Source: JADGRF01 sp035274465
GTDB taxonomy: Bacteria; Myxococcota_A; Polyangia; Polyangiales; JAFGIB01
Direction of reading: 5' to 3'
Assembly (NCBI GenBank): GCA_035274465.1
Contig: DATEOF010000229.1
Span: 1-64,000 of the forward strand
Length of the DNA: 64,000 bases
How positions within the stretch are numbered: position 1 is the first letter of the stretch; each line of letters starts with the position of its first letter. This document shows, one piece after another, positions 10,401 to 18,735 of this stretch. The translations under genes and the position numbers were made by a program. Under the pieces are notes generated by a model, which worked only from the letters and a program-made list of their open reading frames with translations, ran no database searches and was not told the DNA's origin.

Positions 10401-10999
10401 CGCCTGGCTACGATCTCACGATCGGCGGCGAGCAAGAGGAACAGGACAAGTCGTTCAAGGATCTGGTGGTCGTGCTGCAGATCTCGATCGCGGCCATCTT
10501 CATCGCGCTGGTGCTGCAGTTCCGCAACGCGGTCAAGCCGCTGGTCGTGTTCGCAGCCATTCCGTTCGGCGCGGTGGCGGCGCTGATCAGCCTGCGCGTC
10601 ATGGATGCACCCTTCGGCTTCATGGCCTTCCTCGGAGTCATCAGCTTGATCGGCGTGATCGTGAGCCACGTGATCGTGCTGTTCGACTTCATCGAGGAGC
10701 AACACGAGGCTGGTGCGCCGCTGATGGAGGCGCTGCTCGACGCGGGCATCTTGCGCCTGCGGCCGGTGCTGGTGACCGTCGGCGCGACCGTGCTCGGCCT
10801 GTTCCCGCTCGCGATGCACGGCGGCCCACTCTGGGAGCCGCTGTGCTACGTCCAGATCGGCGGCCTCACAGCGGCGACGCTCGTGACGCTGGTGCTGGTG
10901 CCCGTCCTGTACGCGATCTTCGTGTTGGATCTGAAGCTGGTGCGCTGGGACGCGCAGCACGTCGCCCCGGCGCAACCGGAGCTCGCCCCCGCGGAGTGA
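7424..10999 (+). CDS. RND-family efflux transporter permease
   Basis: A 1191-residue pump with the duplicated RND plan: TM1, large periplasmic loop, TM2-6, TM7, second loop, TM8-12. The proton-relay acidic pair is kept in TM4 (GLLVDDPVV near residue 550). In TM10 the position of the AcrB relay Lys is occupied within VSHVIVLFDF (near residue 1080), so it is not a canonical AcrB/MexB and substrate class is uncertain. It is longer than AcrB (about 1050). ATG 7424 has a strong GGAGGAG upstream; a longer in-frame reading would overlap the adaptor gene. It forms an operon with the adaptor. The inner-membrane trimer would export hydrophobic compounds or metals by proton antiport. Confidence 0.93.
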   Translation: MAHQSDREMIAHTRNTARFFTENRHISWVLLIGTIVWGMFGYYTMPKRKDPDIPVRAAVAIASWQGATARDVEDRVTRTVERTLAENSKIEKLESTTRAGVAVVTITLDKTVTDTAKEFDDIWLKLSSMLGLPSGAWLDFKKDFGDVSALMLTVASPLASDVELQLRATQIADAIRQARAGVQLESGFEPATLVACFPHSLDARELAVIGQELADFAQQRGATHVRTLLGSGFFGIDSQTLASDDKLLANAREFLAERMRVAEVHPDVWQLAVIRDPAETQARLRAVAGEKYSYRELDRFTDRLEKAMQAVPEVAKVTRSGVQNDVVYLEYSQEKLSAYGVLPSQIDEVLAARNIVARGGAVDLQRKSVLIAPDGEFANEQDIGAVIVTRSASGAPVYLRDLVSITRAYETPQYLAYSSWKDASCQWQRTRAITLSLTMKSGLQIADFGKAVHAQLQKTRSLLPEDLVVESVSDQPLQVEENVDLFMSSLYEAIVLVVLVALVGFWEWRSALLMALSIPITLAMTFGLMRMLNIDVQQVSIASLIIALGLLVDDPVVAGDAIKRDLNRGLPGTVAAWLGPTKLAGAIMFATLTNIVAYLPFLTLSGDSGRFIYSLPIVLTASLVASRLVSMSFIPLLGYYLLRPSRQIEPTMQERRTRGFARFYYTWVGAAIRHRWLVLGGAVVLLCAGIFGVRGVKQAFFPKDLSYLSYVDVWLPEDSPVAATRATAAEVDGIIREVGAPYGVKSVTTFVGGGGPRFWFSVAPEQRQSNYAQLVIRLNDKHETRHLVAPLQAALDSRVAGARIDVRQLESGPAVGIPVSIRVSGEQIDTLRELASRVEDIIRRAPDATRVRDTWGADSFTVKLDIDADRANAAGVTNYDVSRSSSAALNGSNVGTLYEGDHKVPIVARLRPSERQKLSDVENLYVYSGQNAQAKVPLRQISEFGFDGTVAKILRRNHARTITIGAFPAAGALPSEVLAQIKPELDALRAELPPGYDLTIGGEQEEQDKSFKDLVVVLQISIAAIFIALVLQFRNAVKPLVVFAAIPFGAVAALISLRVMDAPFGFMAFLGVISLIGVIVSHVIVLFDFIEEQHEAGAPLMEALLDAGILRLRPVLVTVGATVLGLFPLAMHGGPLWEPLCYVQIGGLTAATLVTLVLVPVLYAIFVLDLKLVRWDAQHVAPAQPELAPAE

Positions 11000-11107
11000 G
11001 CCATCCCTGCAGCTGATGGCTGCCGGCCGGGCTCAGCGCTAGGCCGGCAGTCTCGCGCTCAACACACCGGCATACACGTGTAGAACCGAGCCACGAGTTT
11101 CTCGCAC

Positions 11108-14100
11108 GTGCATGGTGCTACACTGAGTAACTGTCGAGAGCCGTTTCTGCTGCACAACGTCGCCAAGAGGGCCGAGCCCGAACCTGTTAGGCCGGGCGAG
11201 GGCCGCTATGTAGTCCAGAGTGAGATCGCCTCGGGTGGTATGGGCGCGGTCTATCGCGTGCTCGACCGCGTCAGCGGCGAGACGCAGGCGCTCAAGCGGG
11301 TGATGCAGCGCGGCAGCAAGCGCCGCTACGCGATCGAGGCCTTCGAGCGCGAGTACCACGTGCTCGCCAGCTTGGATCACCCGCGCATCATCCGGGTGTT
11401 CGACTACGGTGTCGACGCCGACGGCCCCTACTACACGATGGAATTGCTCGAGGGGCAGGACCTGCGTCGTGCCGCCCCGCTCGTCTACCGCAGCGCGTGT
11501 TCGTACCTGCGCGACATCGCCACCTCGCTCGCGCTGCTGCACGGACGCCGTCTGCTGCACCGCGATCTGAGCCCGAGCAACGTGCGCGTCACACCGGACG
11601 GCCACTGCAAGCTGTTCGACTTCGGAGCCCTCACGGCATTCGGGCCCTCGGGCCACGTCGTGGGTACACCGCCGCTGATCGCGCCCGAAGCGATCAGCGG
11701 TGCGCCGCTCGATCAGCGCACCGATCTGTACTCGCTGGGCGCGCTGGCGTACTGGCTGCTGACCGGACGCCACGCCTTCGCGGTGCGCAAGCTGTCCGAG
11801 CTGAACGACGCCTGGTCCATCCCCCCCCAGCCGCCCTCGGCCTACGCGACCGACGTACCACCGGAGCTCGACGCGCTGGTGCTCTCGTTGCTCAATCGCG
11901 ATCCGCTGGCCCGGCCCAGCAGCGCGGCCGAAGTGATCGCGCGCCTCGATGTCATCGGCGAGCTCGAGCCCGAGAACAGCGCGCAGACCGCGCGCCTGGC
12001 GCAGAGCTTCTTCGCGAGCCCGCGCTTCACGGGTCGCACGGGGTTGCTCGACGAGCTGAATGGGCTGATCGAGAGCACGTTGCGCGGCAAGGGTGCGGCG
12101 GTGCGGATCGACGCGGTGCCCGGCATGGGCCGCACGCGTCTGCTCGAGGAGGTCGCGCTGCGGGCGCGCTTGGCCGGCCTCACCGTCCTGTCTGCCGACG
12201 CGGGCATGTCGCGCAAGCTGCAGGGCACCGCCCAGACTCTCGTCCAGCGCGCGTTCGACTTGCTGCCGGATCTCGCGCGCGACTTGAGTCGAGGCTTTCA
12301 AGCGGCGCTGAGCGCGGTCGGCCAACGTGTCGAGCCGAGCCCGAGCCCAGCCGATAGCGGCCGCCACTCGGTCACGGAGACGTCGCGCCCCCTGGCCGAG
12401 TTCTTCGCGGAGCTCAGCGGGCAACGGCCGTTGCTGATCGAGATCGACAACATCGAAAACGCGGACGATGCCAGCCAAGGCTTGCTGGCGTCGCTGGCCA
12501 GCCTCGCCGAGCGTTTCCCGGTGCTGCTGGTCGTCACCGAAGCGCGCAAGCTCGAACAATCCGAGGGCATCGGCTCGATCGCGCTGCGGCGCCACTCGCG
12601 CACGGTCGCGCTCGACGGGTTGCCGCACTCCGAGATGGTAGAGCTGATGCGCAGCATCTTCGCCGACGCGCCGAACGTCGAGCGCTTCGCGGAGTGGCTG
12701 CACGAGCGAGCAGCCGGCAGCCCGCTGCACGCGATCGAGATCTGCCGGCGCCTGCTCGCGACGGGCGTCATCCGCTACGCCAGCGGCCTGTGGACATTGC
12801 CCGCCGAGCGGCCGAGCGCGGAGCTCTCGAGCGAGCTCAGCGACGCGCTGGCGATCCGCTTGAGCTCGCTCAGCGACGCGGCGCGCACGCTCGCCGAGTG
12901 CTTGAGCTTGCAACGCCAACAGCCCACGCTCGGCCTGTGTTCGCTGCTGTGCGCGAGCGCGGAGAAGCCCGAGCAGTACGCGCGTGGCCTGCTCGACGAG
13001 CTGGTGCGATCCCAGGTGTTGGTCGCAGATCGTGGTGCGTATCGCTTCACGAGCTCTGCGTTGTGCACCGCCCTGGCGCGACACCTCGACGAGGAACGCC
13101 TCGAGACCAACCATCGCCGCCTGGGCGAAGCCTTCGCCGAGCTGGCGGGCGAAGATCTGGCGCTGCGCATCGAGGCAGGCTTCCACTTGATCCAGGGTGG
13201 CGACGAAGTGCGCGGCGCCGACTTGATCGCGAGTGCCACGCACAACTCGTCTCGCTTCCGGCAGCTGCTCGCGAACCTGTACCACGTCGGCCAGCCCATC
13301 GCGACCGCGCTCAAGGTCTACCGCAAGCACCGGCGCACGCGCTACGAGCGCCTGCCGCTGTTGTCGGCGCTGTCCACCGCCGGCTACTTCGAGAATCGCA
13401 CGTTCGGCGAGGAATACGGCGATGAAGCGCTGGACGTACTCGAAGACGTCACGGGGCTGCGGCACGCGCGCCGCCTGAGACGCTACGTGGGCAGCGCGCT
13501 CGGGATGATGCTCGGCCTGATGTTTGCGTTCGTGCGCTACAAGCTGACACCGAAGCGCGAGCGCCCCTTCTCGTTCAAAGAGATCCTCACGCAGCTGTTC
13601 AGCGCCGTCACTGCGCTCACCGGCACGGCTGCCCTCTCACTCGACGCCGTGCGCGCCAGCAAGGTCGCCGATGTACTGGAACCATTCGCGTTTCTGCCGG
13701 AACGAACTACGCCGGTCGGCGTCTATCAGTTCTGCAAGGGGCTGAGCGAGATCCCGCGCGAGAACGCCGTCGCGGCGTACGAGACGTTCCAGGAGCTACT
13801 GCGGCGCTTCTCCAATCGACGCTACTACCCCACGCTGCCCGACGAGGCGCGCGAGCTCTACCTCGCTGCCGTCCACTTCGCGCGCGCGGCGTTCGCGCTA
13901 TTTCGCGCCGACGGTTCGGCCACGCTCGAGAGCGCCGATGCGCTCGACGCGACCGGCCTCAAGCTGTACGCGATGATCGCCAGTCAGCTGCGCTCCCTGT
14001 ACTACGCAGCGCGCGGCGAGTTCGACAAGGCCGCGCCGCACCGCGACCAGGTCGAGCTGCATGCCGCGCACATGGGCTCGGTCTGGCAAGTCGAGACCTG

Positions 14101-14842
14101 GGAAGCGGCAGCGTTGATCCTGATCCACGCGGTCGCGATCGGCGAAGTCGTGAGCGCCACGCGCATCGTCCATCAGCTCGAGGCGATCAGCCGCAACGTG
14201 CCCTCGCTCAAACACTACAGCCGGCTCGCGCAGGTCGCCTTGATCGCGGCGCAGCGCGACAAGCGTTACCTCCACGATGTGCGGGCCAAGTATGCGGCGG
14301 TGGCACCGCGCAGCTACATCGGCTGGGCAGCCACGGTCGGCTCGGTCGTGCGCAGCTACAACCAGATCGGCGAATTCGCCGAAGCCAAGGCACTCAGCGA
14401 GCGCGCGATGGCACACGTCACCGACGCGGACCGCGAGCTCGTCGCGCTGTTCCTGCCGCTCGACATCCACCTCGCCTACGCCGATGCCGGGCTCGGCGAC
14501 GTGCCAGCGGCGCTCACCCGCTTGAACGGGCTGATCGCGCGCTTCGCCAAGTGCGATCACCCGCTGCTGCAAGGCATGTTGCACGAGGCCCGCGCCTACA
14601 TCTGCTGGGAGGCCAAGCGCTTCGCCGAATACTCCGAGAGCGTACGCGCAGCCGAACACTGGTATCGAAGCACGGGGACTCCCGCCCTGATCGCCAAGTG
14701 CGAACGCTTGATCGCTCTGAGCAACACCACCAAGTCCGAAGTCGCGCCGATCGGCTACGGCGGCAACACCGAGGCCTGCGAGACCGCGATCCTGCGCCCC
14801 GGCATGGAAAGCCTGCCGCCGACCGATCACATCACGCTGTAG
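11108..14842 (+). CDS. Giant Ser/Thr protein kinase with STAND-like ATPase/TPR region (kinase 1)
   Basis: A 1244-residue protein. Residues 33-280 are a Hanks-type kinase with SGGMGAVYR, Lys63, catalytic LLHRDLSPSN (Asp153), DFG at 171-173 and an APE motif. From about 307 there is an AAA/STAND-like ATPase whose P loop reads AVPGMGRT, with Arg instead of the usual Lys, and a Walker-B-like LLIEIDN. The remaining 750 residues look like helical repeats. The layout resembles PknK-type kinases. The GTG start at 11108 is uncertain: no good Shine-Dalgarno is present and a promoter-like TACACT lies just inside. It is similar in kinase domain to the protein at 52136-56239. Target and signal are unknown. 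Confidence 0.9.
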   Translation: MHGATLSNCREPFLLHNVAKRAEPEPVRPGEGRYVVQSEIASGGMGAVYRVLDRVSGETQALKRVMQRGSKRRYAIEAFEREYHVLASLDHPRIIRVFDYGVDADGPYYTMELLEGQDLRRAAPLVYRSACSYLRDIATSLALLHGRRLLHRDLSPSNVRVTPDGHCKLFDFGALTAFGPSGHVVGTPPLIAPEAISGAPLDQRTDLYSLGALAYWLLTGRHAFAVRKLSELNDAWSIPPQPPSAYATDVPPELDALVLSLLNRDPLARPSSAAEVIARLDVIGELEPENSAQTARLAQSFFASPRFTGRTGLLDELNGLIESTLRGKGAAVRIDAVPGMGRTRLLEEVALRARLAGLTVLSADAGMSRKLQGTAQTLVQRAFDLLPDLARDLSRGFQAALSAVGQRVEPSPSPADSGRHSVTETSRPLAEFFAELSGQRPLLIEIDNIENADDASQGLLASLASLAERFPVLLVVTEARKLEQSEGIGSIALRRHSRTVALDGLPHSEMVELMRSIFADAPNVERFAEWLHERAAGSPLHAIEICRRLLATGVIRYASGLWTLPAERPSAELSSELSDALAIRLSSLSDAARTLAECLSLQRQQPTLGLCSLLCASAEKPEQYARGLLDELVRSQVLVADRGAYRFTSSALCTALARHLDEERLETNHRRLGEAFAELAGEDLALRIEAGFHLIQGGDEVRGADLIASATHNSSRFRQLLANLYHVGQPIATALKVYRKHRRTRYERLPLLSALSTAGYFENRTFGEEYGDEALDVLEDVTGLRHARRLRRYVGSALGMMLGLMFAFVRYKLTPKRERPFSFKEILTQLFSAVTALTGTAALSLDAVRASKVADVLEPFAFLPERTTPVGVYQFCKGLSEIPRENAVAAYETFQELLRRFSNRRYYPTLPDEARELYLAAVHFARAAFALFRADGSATLESADALDATGLKLYAMIASQLRSLYYAARGEFDKAAPHRDQVELHAAHMGSVWQVETWEAAALILIHAVAIGEVVSATRIVHQLEAISRNVPSLKHYSRLAQVALIAAQRDKRYLHDVRAKYAAVAPRSYIGWAATVGSVVRSYNQIGEFAEAKALSERAMAHVTDADRELVALFLPLDIHLAYADAGLGDVPAALTRLNGLIARFAKCDHPLLQGMLHEARAYICWEAKRFAEYSESVRAAEHWYRSTGTPALIAKCERLIALSNTTKSEVAPIGYGGNTEACETAILRPGMESLPPTDHITL

Positions 14843-14911
14843 GCGTCGCGCGTGGCACAATCCGCGTCAGTCGGACCGGGTCGCTAACCCCTCGTTCTGC
14901 GCGTTTTGGGC

Positions 14912-14926
14912 TGGCACGAAGTTCGC
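14912..14926 (+). promoter_or_regulatory. Candidate sigma-54 (-24/-12) promoter
   Basis: The sequence TGGCACG, four bases, then TCGC matches the sigma-54 consensus (TGGCACG-N4-TTGC) at the GG and GC positions with correct spacing. A start site about 12 bases downstream would give a short leader that includes the strong Shine-Dalgarno before ATG 14957. This is a pattern match only. Confidence 0.4.
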
Positions 14927-14956
14927 TTGAGCACGTGGAACCGGGGGAGGATGACC

Positions 14957-16489
14957 ATGGCGAAGCGAGTCAGCCAGTGCGGGCTTTTGCTGTGCGCGAT
15001 GCTGCTCGGGGCGATGCCCGAGCGAGTACACGCGTTCTGCGGCTTCTATGTCGCGGGCGCCGATACCAGCTTGTACGCGAACGCGACGATGGTCGTGTTG
15101 ATGCGCCAGGGCACGCGGACGGTGCTCTCGATGCAGAACAACTACCAGGGTCCACCCGAGAAGTTCGCGCTCGTGATTCCGGTGCCCAGCGTGCTGAAGC
15201 AGGACCAGGTGAAGGTGCTGCCCAAGGCCGTGTTCGAGAAGGTGGACGCGCTCGGGGCACCGCGGCTGGTGGAGTACTGGGAGATGGATCCGTGTCGCCA
15301 GCTGTTCACCGAAGACCGGGCCAATTTCCAGCCGACCAGCGCCGCCGCGACTACGCCGGGGGCGGAATCCTCTCACGTCAAGGTCGAGGCGCAGTTCGCG
15401 GTCGGCGAATACGACGTGGTGATCCTCAGCGCGGACGACAGCTCCGCGCTCGACGGGTGGCTGCGAGCCAACGACTACAACATCCCGCAGGGCGCCGCGC
15501 CGATCCTCGCGCCGTACATCGCGGGCGGGATGAAGTTCTTCGTGGCCAAGGTCGATCCAGCGAGAGTCACGTTCGAGAACGGCCAGGCAGCGCTGTCACC
15601 GCTGCGCTTTCACTACGACACGCCGGAGTTCTCGCTGCCCGTGCGACTCGGCCTCTTGAACAGTCAGGGCAAACAGGATCTGATTATCAACATCCTGGCC
15701 CAACAGCGCTACGAGCTGGCGAACTATCTCAACGCGACCATCCCGACCAACATCCGCGTGCAGGACGACGTGCGCAACTCATTCGCGTCCTTCTACGAAG
15801 CGCTGTTCGCGCGCACGCTCCAGAAAAATCCGGGCGCGGTCGTAACCGAATATGCCTGGAGCGCAGCCAGCTGCGACCCCTGCCCCACCCCACCGCTCGG
15901 CCCCTCCGAGCTCGCGACCCTGGGCGAAGATGTCCTGTCGTCCGACACCCAAGGTCCAGGCAGCATTGCCTACGGCTTCACGCTGACGCGCCTGCACGCG
16001 CGCTACACGAAGGAAAGCCTGGGCGAAGACCTCATCTTCAAAGCCGCGCCACCGATCGTCGGCGGGCGCGGCATCCCGGATGAAAAGGGCGAGCTCAGCC
16101 AGAAGCTCGAGACCCAGCAACAGGGAGTCGACAACTTCCAGGGTCGCTACGTGATCCTGCACGCGTGGGACGGCGTGATGCTGTGTAGAAATCCGCAACG
16201 CGGAAGCTGGGGCGGACCACCGGACGACAAGACCCCGTCGGGAACTCAAAGCGCCCCGAACATGGCTCTGCGAGGCAAGCCCGCAGCAGCCGGAGACCTG
16301 CCCGCACTCGTGGCCGAAACTGTCACCGCACTCGACGTCAAGGCCTCGCACCCGCGCGATCCGCTGGAACGCGGGTCCAGCGGTTGCGCGGCGCTGGCCG
16401 CTCCGGGCGGCACGGCCTGGTTTGCGCTCGCGGGGCTCTGCGCAGCGGGCGTCGTGGCGCTAATTCGCCGGCGAAAATCGCGATCTTAG
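14957..16489 (+). CDS. DUF2330 exported protein with MYXO-CTERM-like tail
   Basis: A 510-residue protein matching the DUF2330 family: an N-terminal signal peptide (cleavage after ERVHA), then FCGFYVAGAD, VVLMRQGTRTVLSMQNNY and an IPVPSVL segment. The family is widespread in Myxococcota and has no known biochemical role. The C-terminus has SSGCAALAAPGG, one membrane helix, then RRRKSRS, the Gly-Cys/helix/Arg layout of MYXO-CTERM sorting tails, so it is probably displayed at the cell surface. ATG 14957 has GGGGGAGG about 6 bases upstream; ATG 14951 is an alternative. A candidate sigma-54 promoter lies upstream. Confidence 0.88.
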   Translation: MAKRVSQCGLLLCAMLLGAMPERVHAFCGFYVAGADTSLYANATMVVLMRQGTRTVLSMQNNYQGPPEKFALVIPVPSVLKQDQVKVLPKAVFEKVDALGAPRLVEYWEMDPCRQLFTEDRANFQPTSAAATTPGAESSHVKVEAQFAVGEYDVVILSADDSSALDGWLRANDYNIPQGAAPILAPYIAGGMKFFVAKVDPARVTFENGQAALSPLRFHYDTPEFSLPVRLGLLNSQGKQDLIINILAQQRYELANYLNATIPTNIRVQDDVRNSFASFYEALFARTLQKNPGAVVTEYAWSAASCDPCPTPPLGPSELATLGEDVLSSDTQGPGSIAYGFTLTRLHARYTKESLGEDLIFKAAPPIVGGRGIPDEKGELSQKLETQQQGVDNFQGRYVILHAWDGVMLCRNPQRGSWGGPPDDKTPSGTQSAPNMALRGKPAAAGDLPALVAETVTALDVKASHPRDPLERGSSGCAALAAPGGTAWFALAGLCAAGVVALIRRRKSRS

Positions 16490-16547
16490 CCGAATCGGTC
16501 AGCGGTCCGTTGGATTGCGCAGCTGCCGGGTTTTCGCGCCCGAACGA

Positions 16548-16575
16548 TTGACATTTGCATTGCGCACAATCTAGT
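16548..16575 (+). promoter_or_regulatory. Candidate housekeeping promoter of the LPMO-like gene
   Basis: A perfect -35 hexamer TTGACA (16548-16553) is followed after 16 bases by TCTAGT (four of six matches to TATAAT). Transcription would start only a few bases before ATG 16590, giving a very short or leaderless mRNA, which fits the poor Shine-Dalgarno there. Confidence 0.4.
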
Positions 16576-16589
16576 TTGGGCGCGAGTTT

Positions 16590-17744
16590 ATGGAACAATC
16601 GACGTCCACCGCGCTCGCGGCAGCCTTCGCGCTCGCCGCAGTCACATTCTCTGCCGTTCCGGCGCACGCCCATATCAACATGTCCGGCGCGCTCAAGAGT
16701 CGCGGCGGCGATCAGAAGAACTTCCCGTGCGACGGCAAGCGCGGTGATGGTCCGACGTATACGTTCGAACCGGGCGCGACGATCACGCTGACGGTCGACG
16801 AGGCGATCCCGCACCCGAGCTACTTCCGCATCGCGTTCGACGACGATGGGGACGATGCGTTCGTGGAGCCGAAGTCGATCAAGCCGATCGACCCCGCGCG
16901 CCGCTGTCCATTCGATGCGAACGACAAGTGCGGGGAGTCGGACTACTGCAACGTGATGTCGACCTCGGGCGGTGCGTCTGTCCTTTGGGACAACCTCGAG
17001 CCCCACATGGCGGGCTCCATCAAGAGCTACACGTTCACCGTGAAGCTTCCCGATGTCGAATGCGAGAACTGCACGATCCAGGTCCTTCAGATCATGGAGG
17101 ACACCGTGCACGGTGCGTATTGCCCGAGCGACTCGTGCATGGATACGTCGCTCGAAGACATCTATCACCGCTGCATCGACATCACGCTCAAGAAGGGTGC
17201 GACCAACAGCCCTGGCACCAGCATGGCCGCTGCCGACAACAAGGGCATGGACTGCATCAAGATGGCGGGCGGTGGGACGGCAGGCTCGGGCGCAGCGGGG
17301 ACTGCAGGCGGTACAGCGGGCGGCGCAGCGGGGGCAGCAGCAGGTGCAGGGGGAACGACCGGCGCCGCAGGAGCGACTGCGGCCGCGGGCTCATCTGCCG
17401 CAGGGACGTCGGGATCAGCAGGCACATCGGCAGCTGCGGGCAGCAAGGCGGCGGCCGGCAGTCCTGCCAGCAGCGCAGCCGGTGCGACTGGCTCGACCCC
17501 TTCCACTGCAGCTGGTCGCGGTGGTAGCCCGGCGGTCGGTATGATGCAGAACCCGACCACGACCGCGCCGCTCGCAGGCGCGGCGTCGGACGCGCCCGCC
17601 CCGGGAGCGAGCAATGACTCCGGCGGCTGCTCGATCACGCAGGGTCGCTCGCCGAATCGCGCAGCGGCCGCATGGCTGGTGGTTGCAGCGGCGCTCGGGC
17701 TCGCACGCACGCGGCGCAGGCGCGCGCGCTCTCACCAGGCGTAG
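16590..17744 (+). CDS. LPMO-like (SCE4755-type) exported copper protein with MYXO-CTERM tail
   Basis: A 384-residue exported protein. The signal peptide ends in AHA, so the mature chain starts with His28 (HINMSG), as in lytic polysaccharide monooxygenases, where the N-terminal His is half of the copper-binding histidine brace. A second candidate ligand is His75 (EAIPHPSYFRI); eleven cysteines in the first 222 residues and the end YHRCIDITL suggest a disulfide-rich beta sandwich. From about 227 to 350 there is a Gly/Ala/Ser-rich linker, then GGCS, a membrane helix and RTRRRRARS, a MYXO-CTERM tail. I recall the family as SCE4755 polysaccharide-monooxygenase-like; activity is unproven. It is convergent with an esterase gene, overlapping by 13 bp. 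Confidence 0.85.
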   Translation: MEQSTSTALAAAFALAAVTFSAVPAHAHINMSGALKSRGGDQKNFPCDGKRGDGPTYTFEPGATITLTVDEAIPHPSYFRIAFDDDGDDAFVEPKSIKPIDPARRCPFDANDKCGESDYCNVMSTSGGASVLWDNLEPHMAGSIKSYTFTVKLPDVECENCTIQVLQIMEDTVHGAYCPSDSCMDTSLEDIYHRCIDITLKKGATNSPGTSMAAADNKGMDCIKMAGGGTAGSGAAGTAGGTAGGAAGAAAGAGGTTGAAGATAAAGSSAAGTSGSAGTSAAAGSKAAAGSPASSAAGATGSTPSTAAGRGGSPAVGMMQNPTTTAPLAGAASDAPAPGASNDSGGCSITQGRSPNRAAAAWLVVAAALGLARTRRRRARSHQA

Positions 17745-18724
17745 CGTTTGAAGAACTCCCAGCTGAGCTCGGTCGCGCTCTGCGTCTCTGGGATGGCGTA
17801 GCGCGCGCCGCCGGCATCACCTTCCTTCGAGCCTCCGGACCAGGCGTGTCCGGCGTTGGCCTCGGTGCGCTCGCCGTCAGGATTCATGAAGGAGCAGAGG
17901 GCCACCTGCCCGTCCTCCGGGCAACCTCGGTAGTACTCGCAGCGCCCGCCTTCGACGGTTCGTACCGTAGGTGAATCAGCCCGGCAGCCATTGCGCTTCA
18001 ACCAGCGATCGCGGGTCTGGGTGCCGCAGCGGTAGGGGACCAGCACGTCACCTGCGAAGTGCAAGACGAGCGCGGGTTTGCGATCGCCCGGGCATTCCGA
18101 GAGGTCGTGCGTTCCGCTGGAGTGCGGGGCGATGGCGCGGATGTCGTCGCGCAGGCAGCCGACCTCGTTGGTGAAGTAGCCGCCCATCGAGAAGCCGGTC
18201 ATGAAGACGTGCCTTCGGTCCAGGCACTGGTCGCGATCGACGAATGACAGCAGCTCGTCGATGAAGGCCTGATCGTCGCCGTCGGCGAGCGGCAGCGCAC
18301 CTGTCGGCGTGATGCAGTCGGGGTCGCCGACGTTCCAGGGTGCGCTGGGGTCCTGGCCGTTCGGGAAGATGACCAGAAACTGTTCGCGCTCGGCGAGCTC
18401 AGGGTAGCGCGTGAGCTCGTACATCTGCTCGGCGTTCATCCCGTAGCCGTGGGCCACGATGACGAGCGGCGTGGGCTGATCGGGGTCGAGCCCGCTCGGC
18501 GCGTAGTAGATGAAGCTGCGCTCTCGTCCGCCGGCCATCAGTTTGTGGGTGCTCTTGCCGCGCAGCGCGCCCGGCTTGCCGCTGCACTCCGGGACTGGTT
18601 CGCCGGCGTCGCCCTGCGGCGCGGTGGGGGGCGGCGGGGGGTTGCTGGCGCACGAGACTGACAGGCAAGCAAATAAGAGAACTGCGGTCGATCGCACACC
18701 CCAGTATTGACCGCCCTCGGCCAT
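17732..18724 (-). CDS. Lipoprotein alpha/beta-hydrolase esterase (PHB depolymerase/feruloyl-esterase type)
   Basis: A 330-residue lipoprotein (lipobox LSVSC, Cys25) with a Pro-rich spacer and an alpha/beta hydrolase domain. Visible are the oxyanion-region HGYG (92-95), the nucleophile elbow GFSMGG (Ser179), a later GDVLVPY acid region and a C-terminal NAGHAW that would supply the catalytic His. This is the CE1/PHB-depolymerase/LpqC pattern; substrates are ester-linked plant polymers or polyesters. ATG 18724 is preferred over GTG 18733. It converges with the LPMO-like gene, suggesting a shared role in extracellular polymer breakdown. Structured repeat A begins 11 bp upstream of the start. Confidence 0.88.
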   Translation of the reverse strand: MAEGGQYWGVRSTAVLLFACLSVSCASNPPPPPTAPQGDAGEPVPECSGKPGALRGKSTHKLMAGGRERSFIYYAPSGLDPDQPTPLVIVAHGYGMNAEQMYELTRYPELAEREQFLVIFPNGQDPSAPWNVGDPDCITPTGALPLADGDDQAFIDELLSFVDRDQCLDRRHVFMTGFSMGGYFTNEVGCLRDDIRAIAPHSSGTHDLSECPGDRKPALVLHFAGDVLVPYRCGTQTRDRWLKRNGCRADSPTVRTVEGGRCEYYRGCPEDGQVALCSFMNPDGERTEANAGHAWSGGSKEGDAGGARYAIPETQSATELSWEFFKRYAW

Positions 18725-18735
18725 CTTGCACACTC

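Noticed and set aside
11039..13465. Long open frame on the minus strand opposite kinase 1
   Set aside because: Repetitive Arg/Ala/Gln-rich translation typical of the opposite frame of a GC-rich gene; the plus strand has complete kinase motifs.
17275..17640. Tandem repeat or CRISPR-like array in the LPMO-like gene
   Set aside because: It is a Gly/Ala/Ser-coding linker of the gene with irregular units and no spacers.
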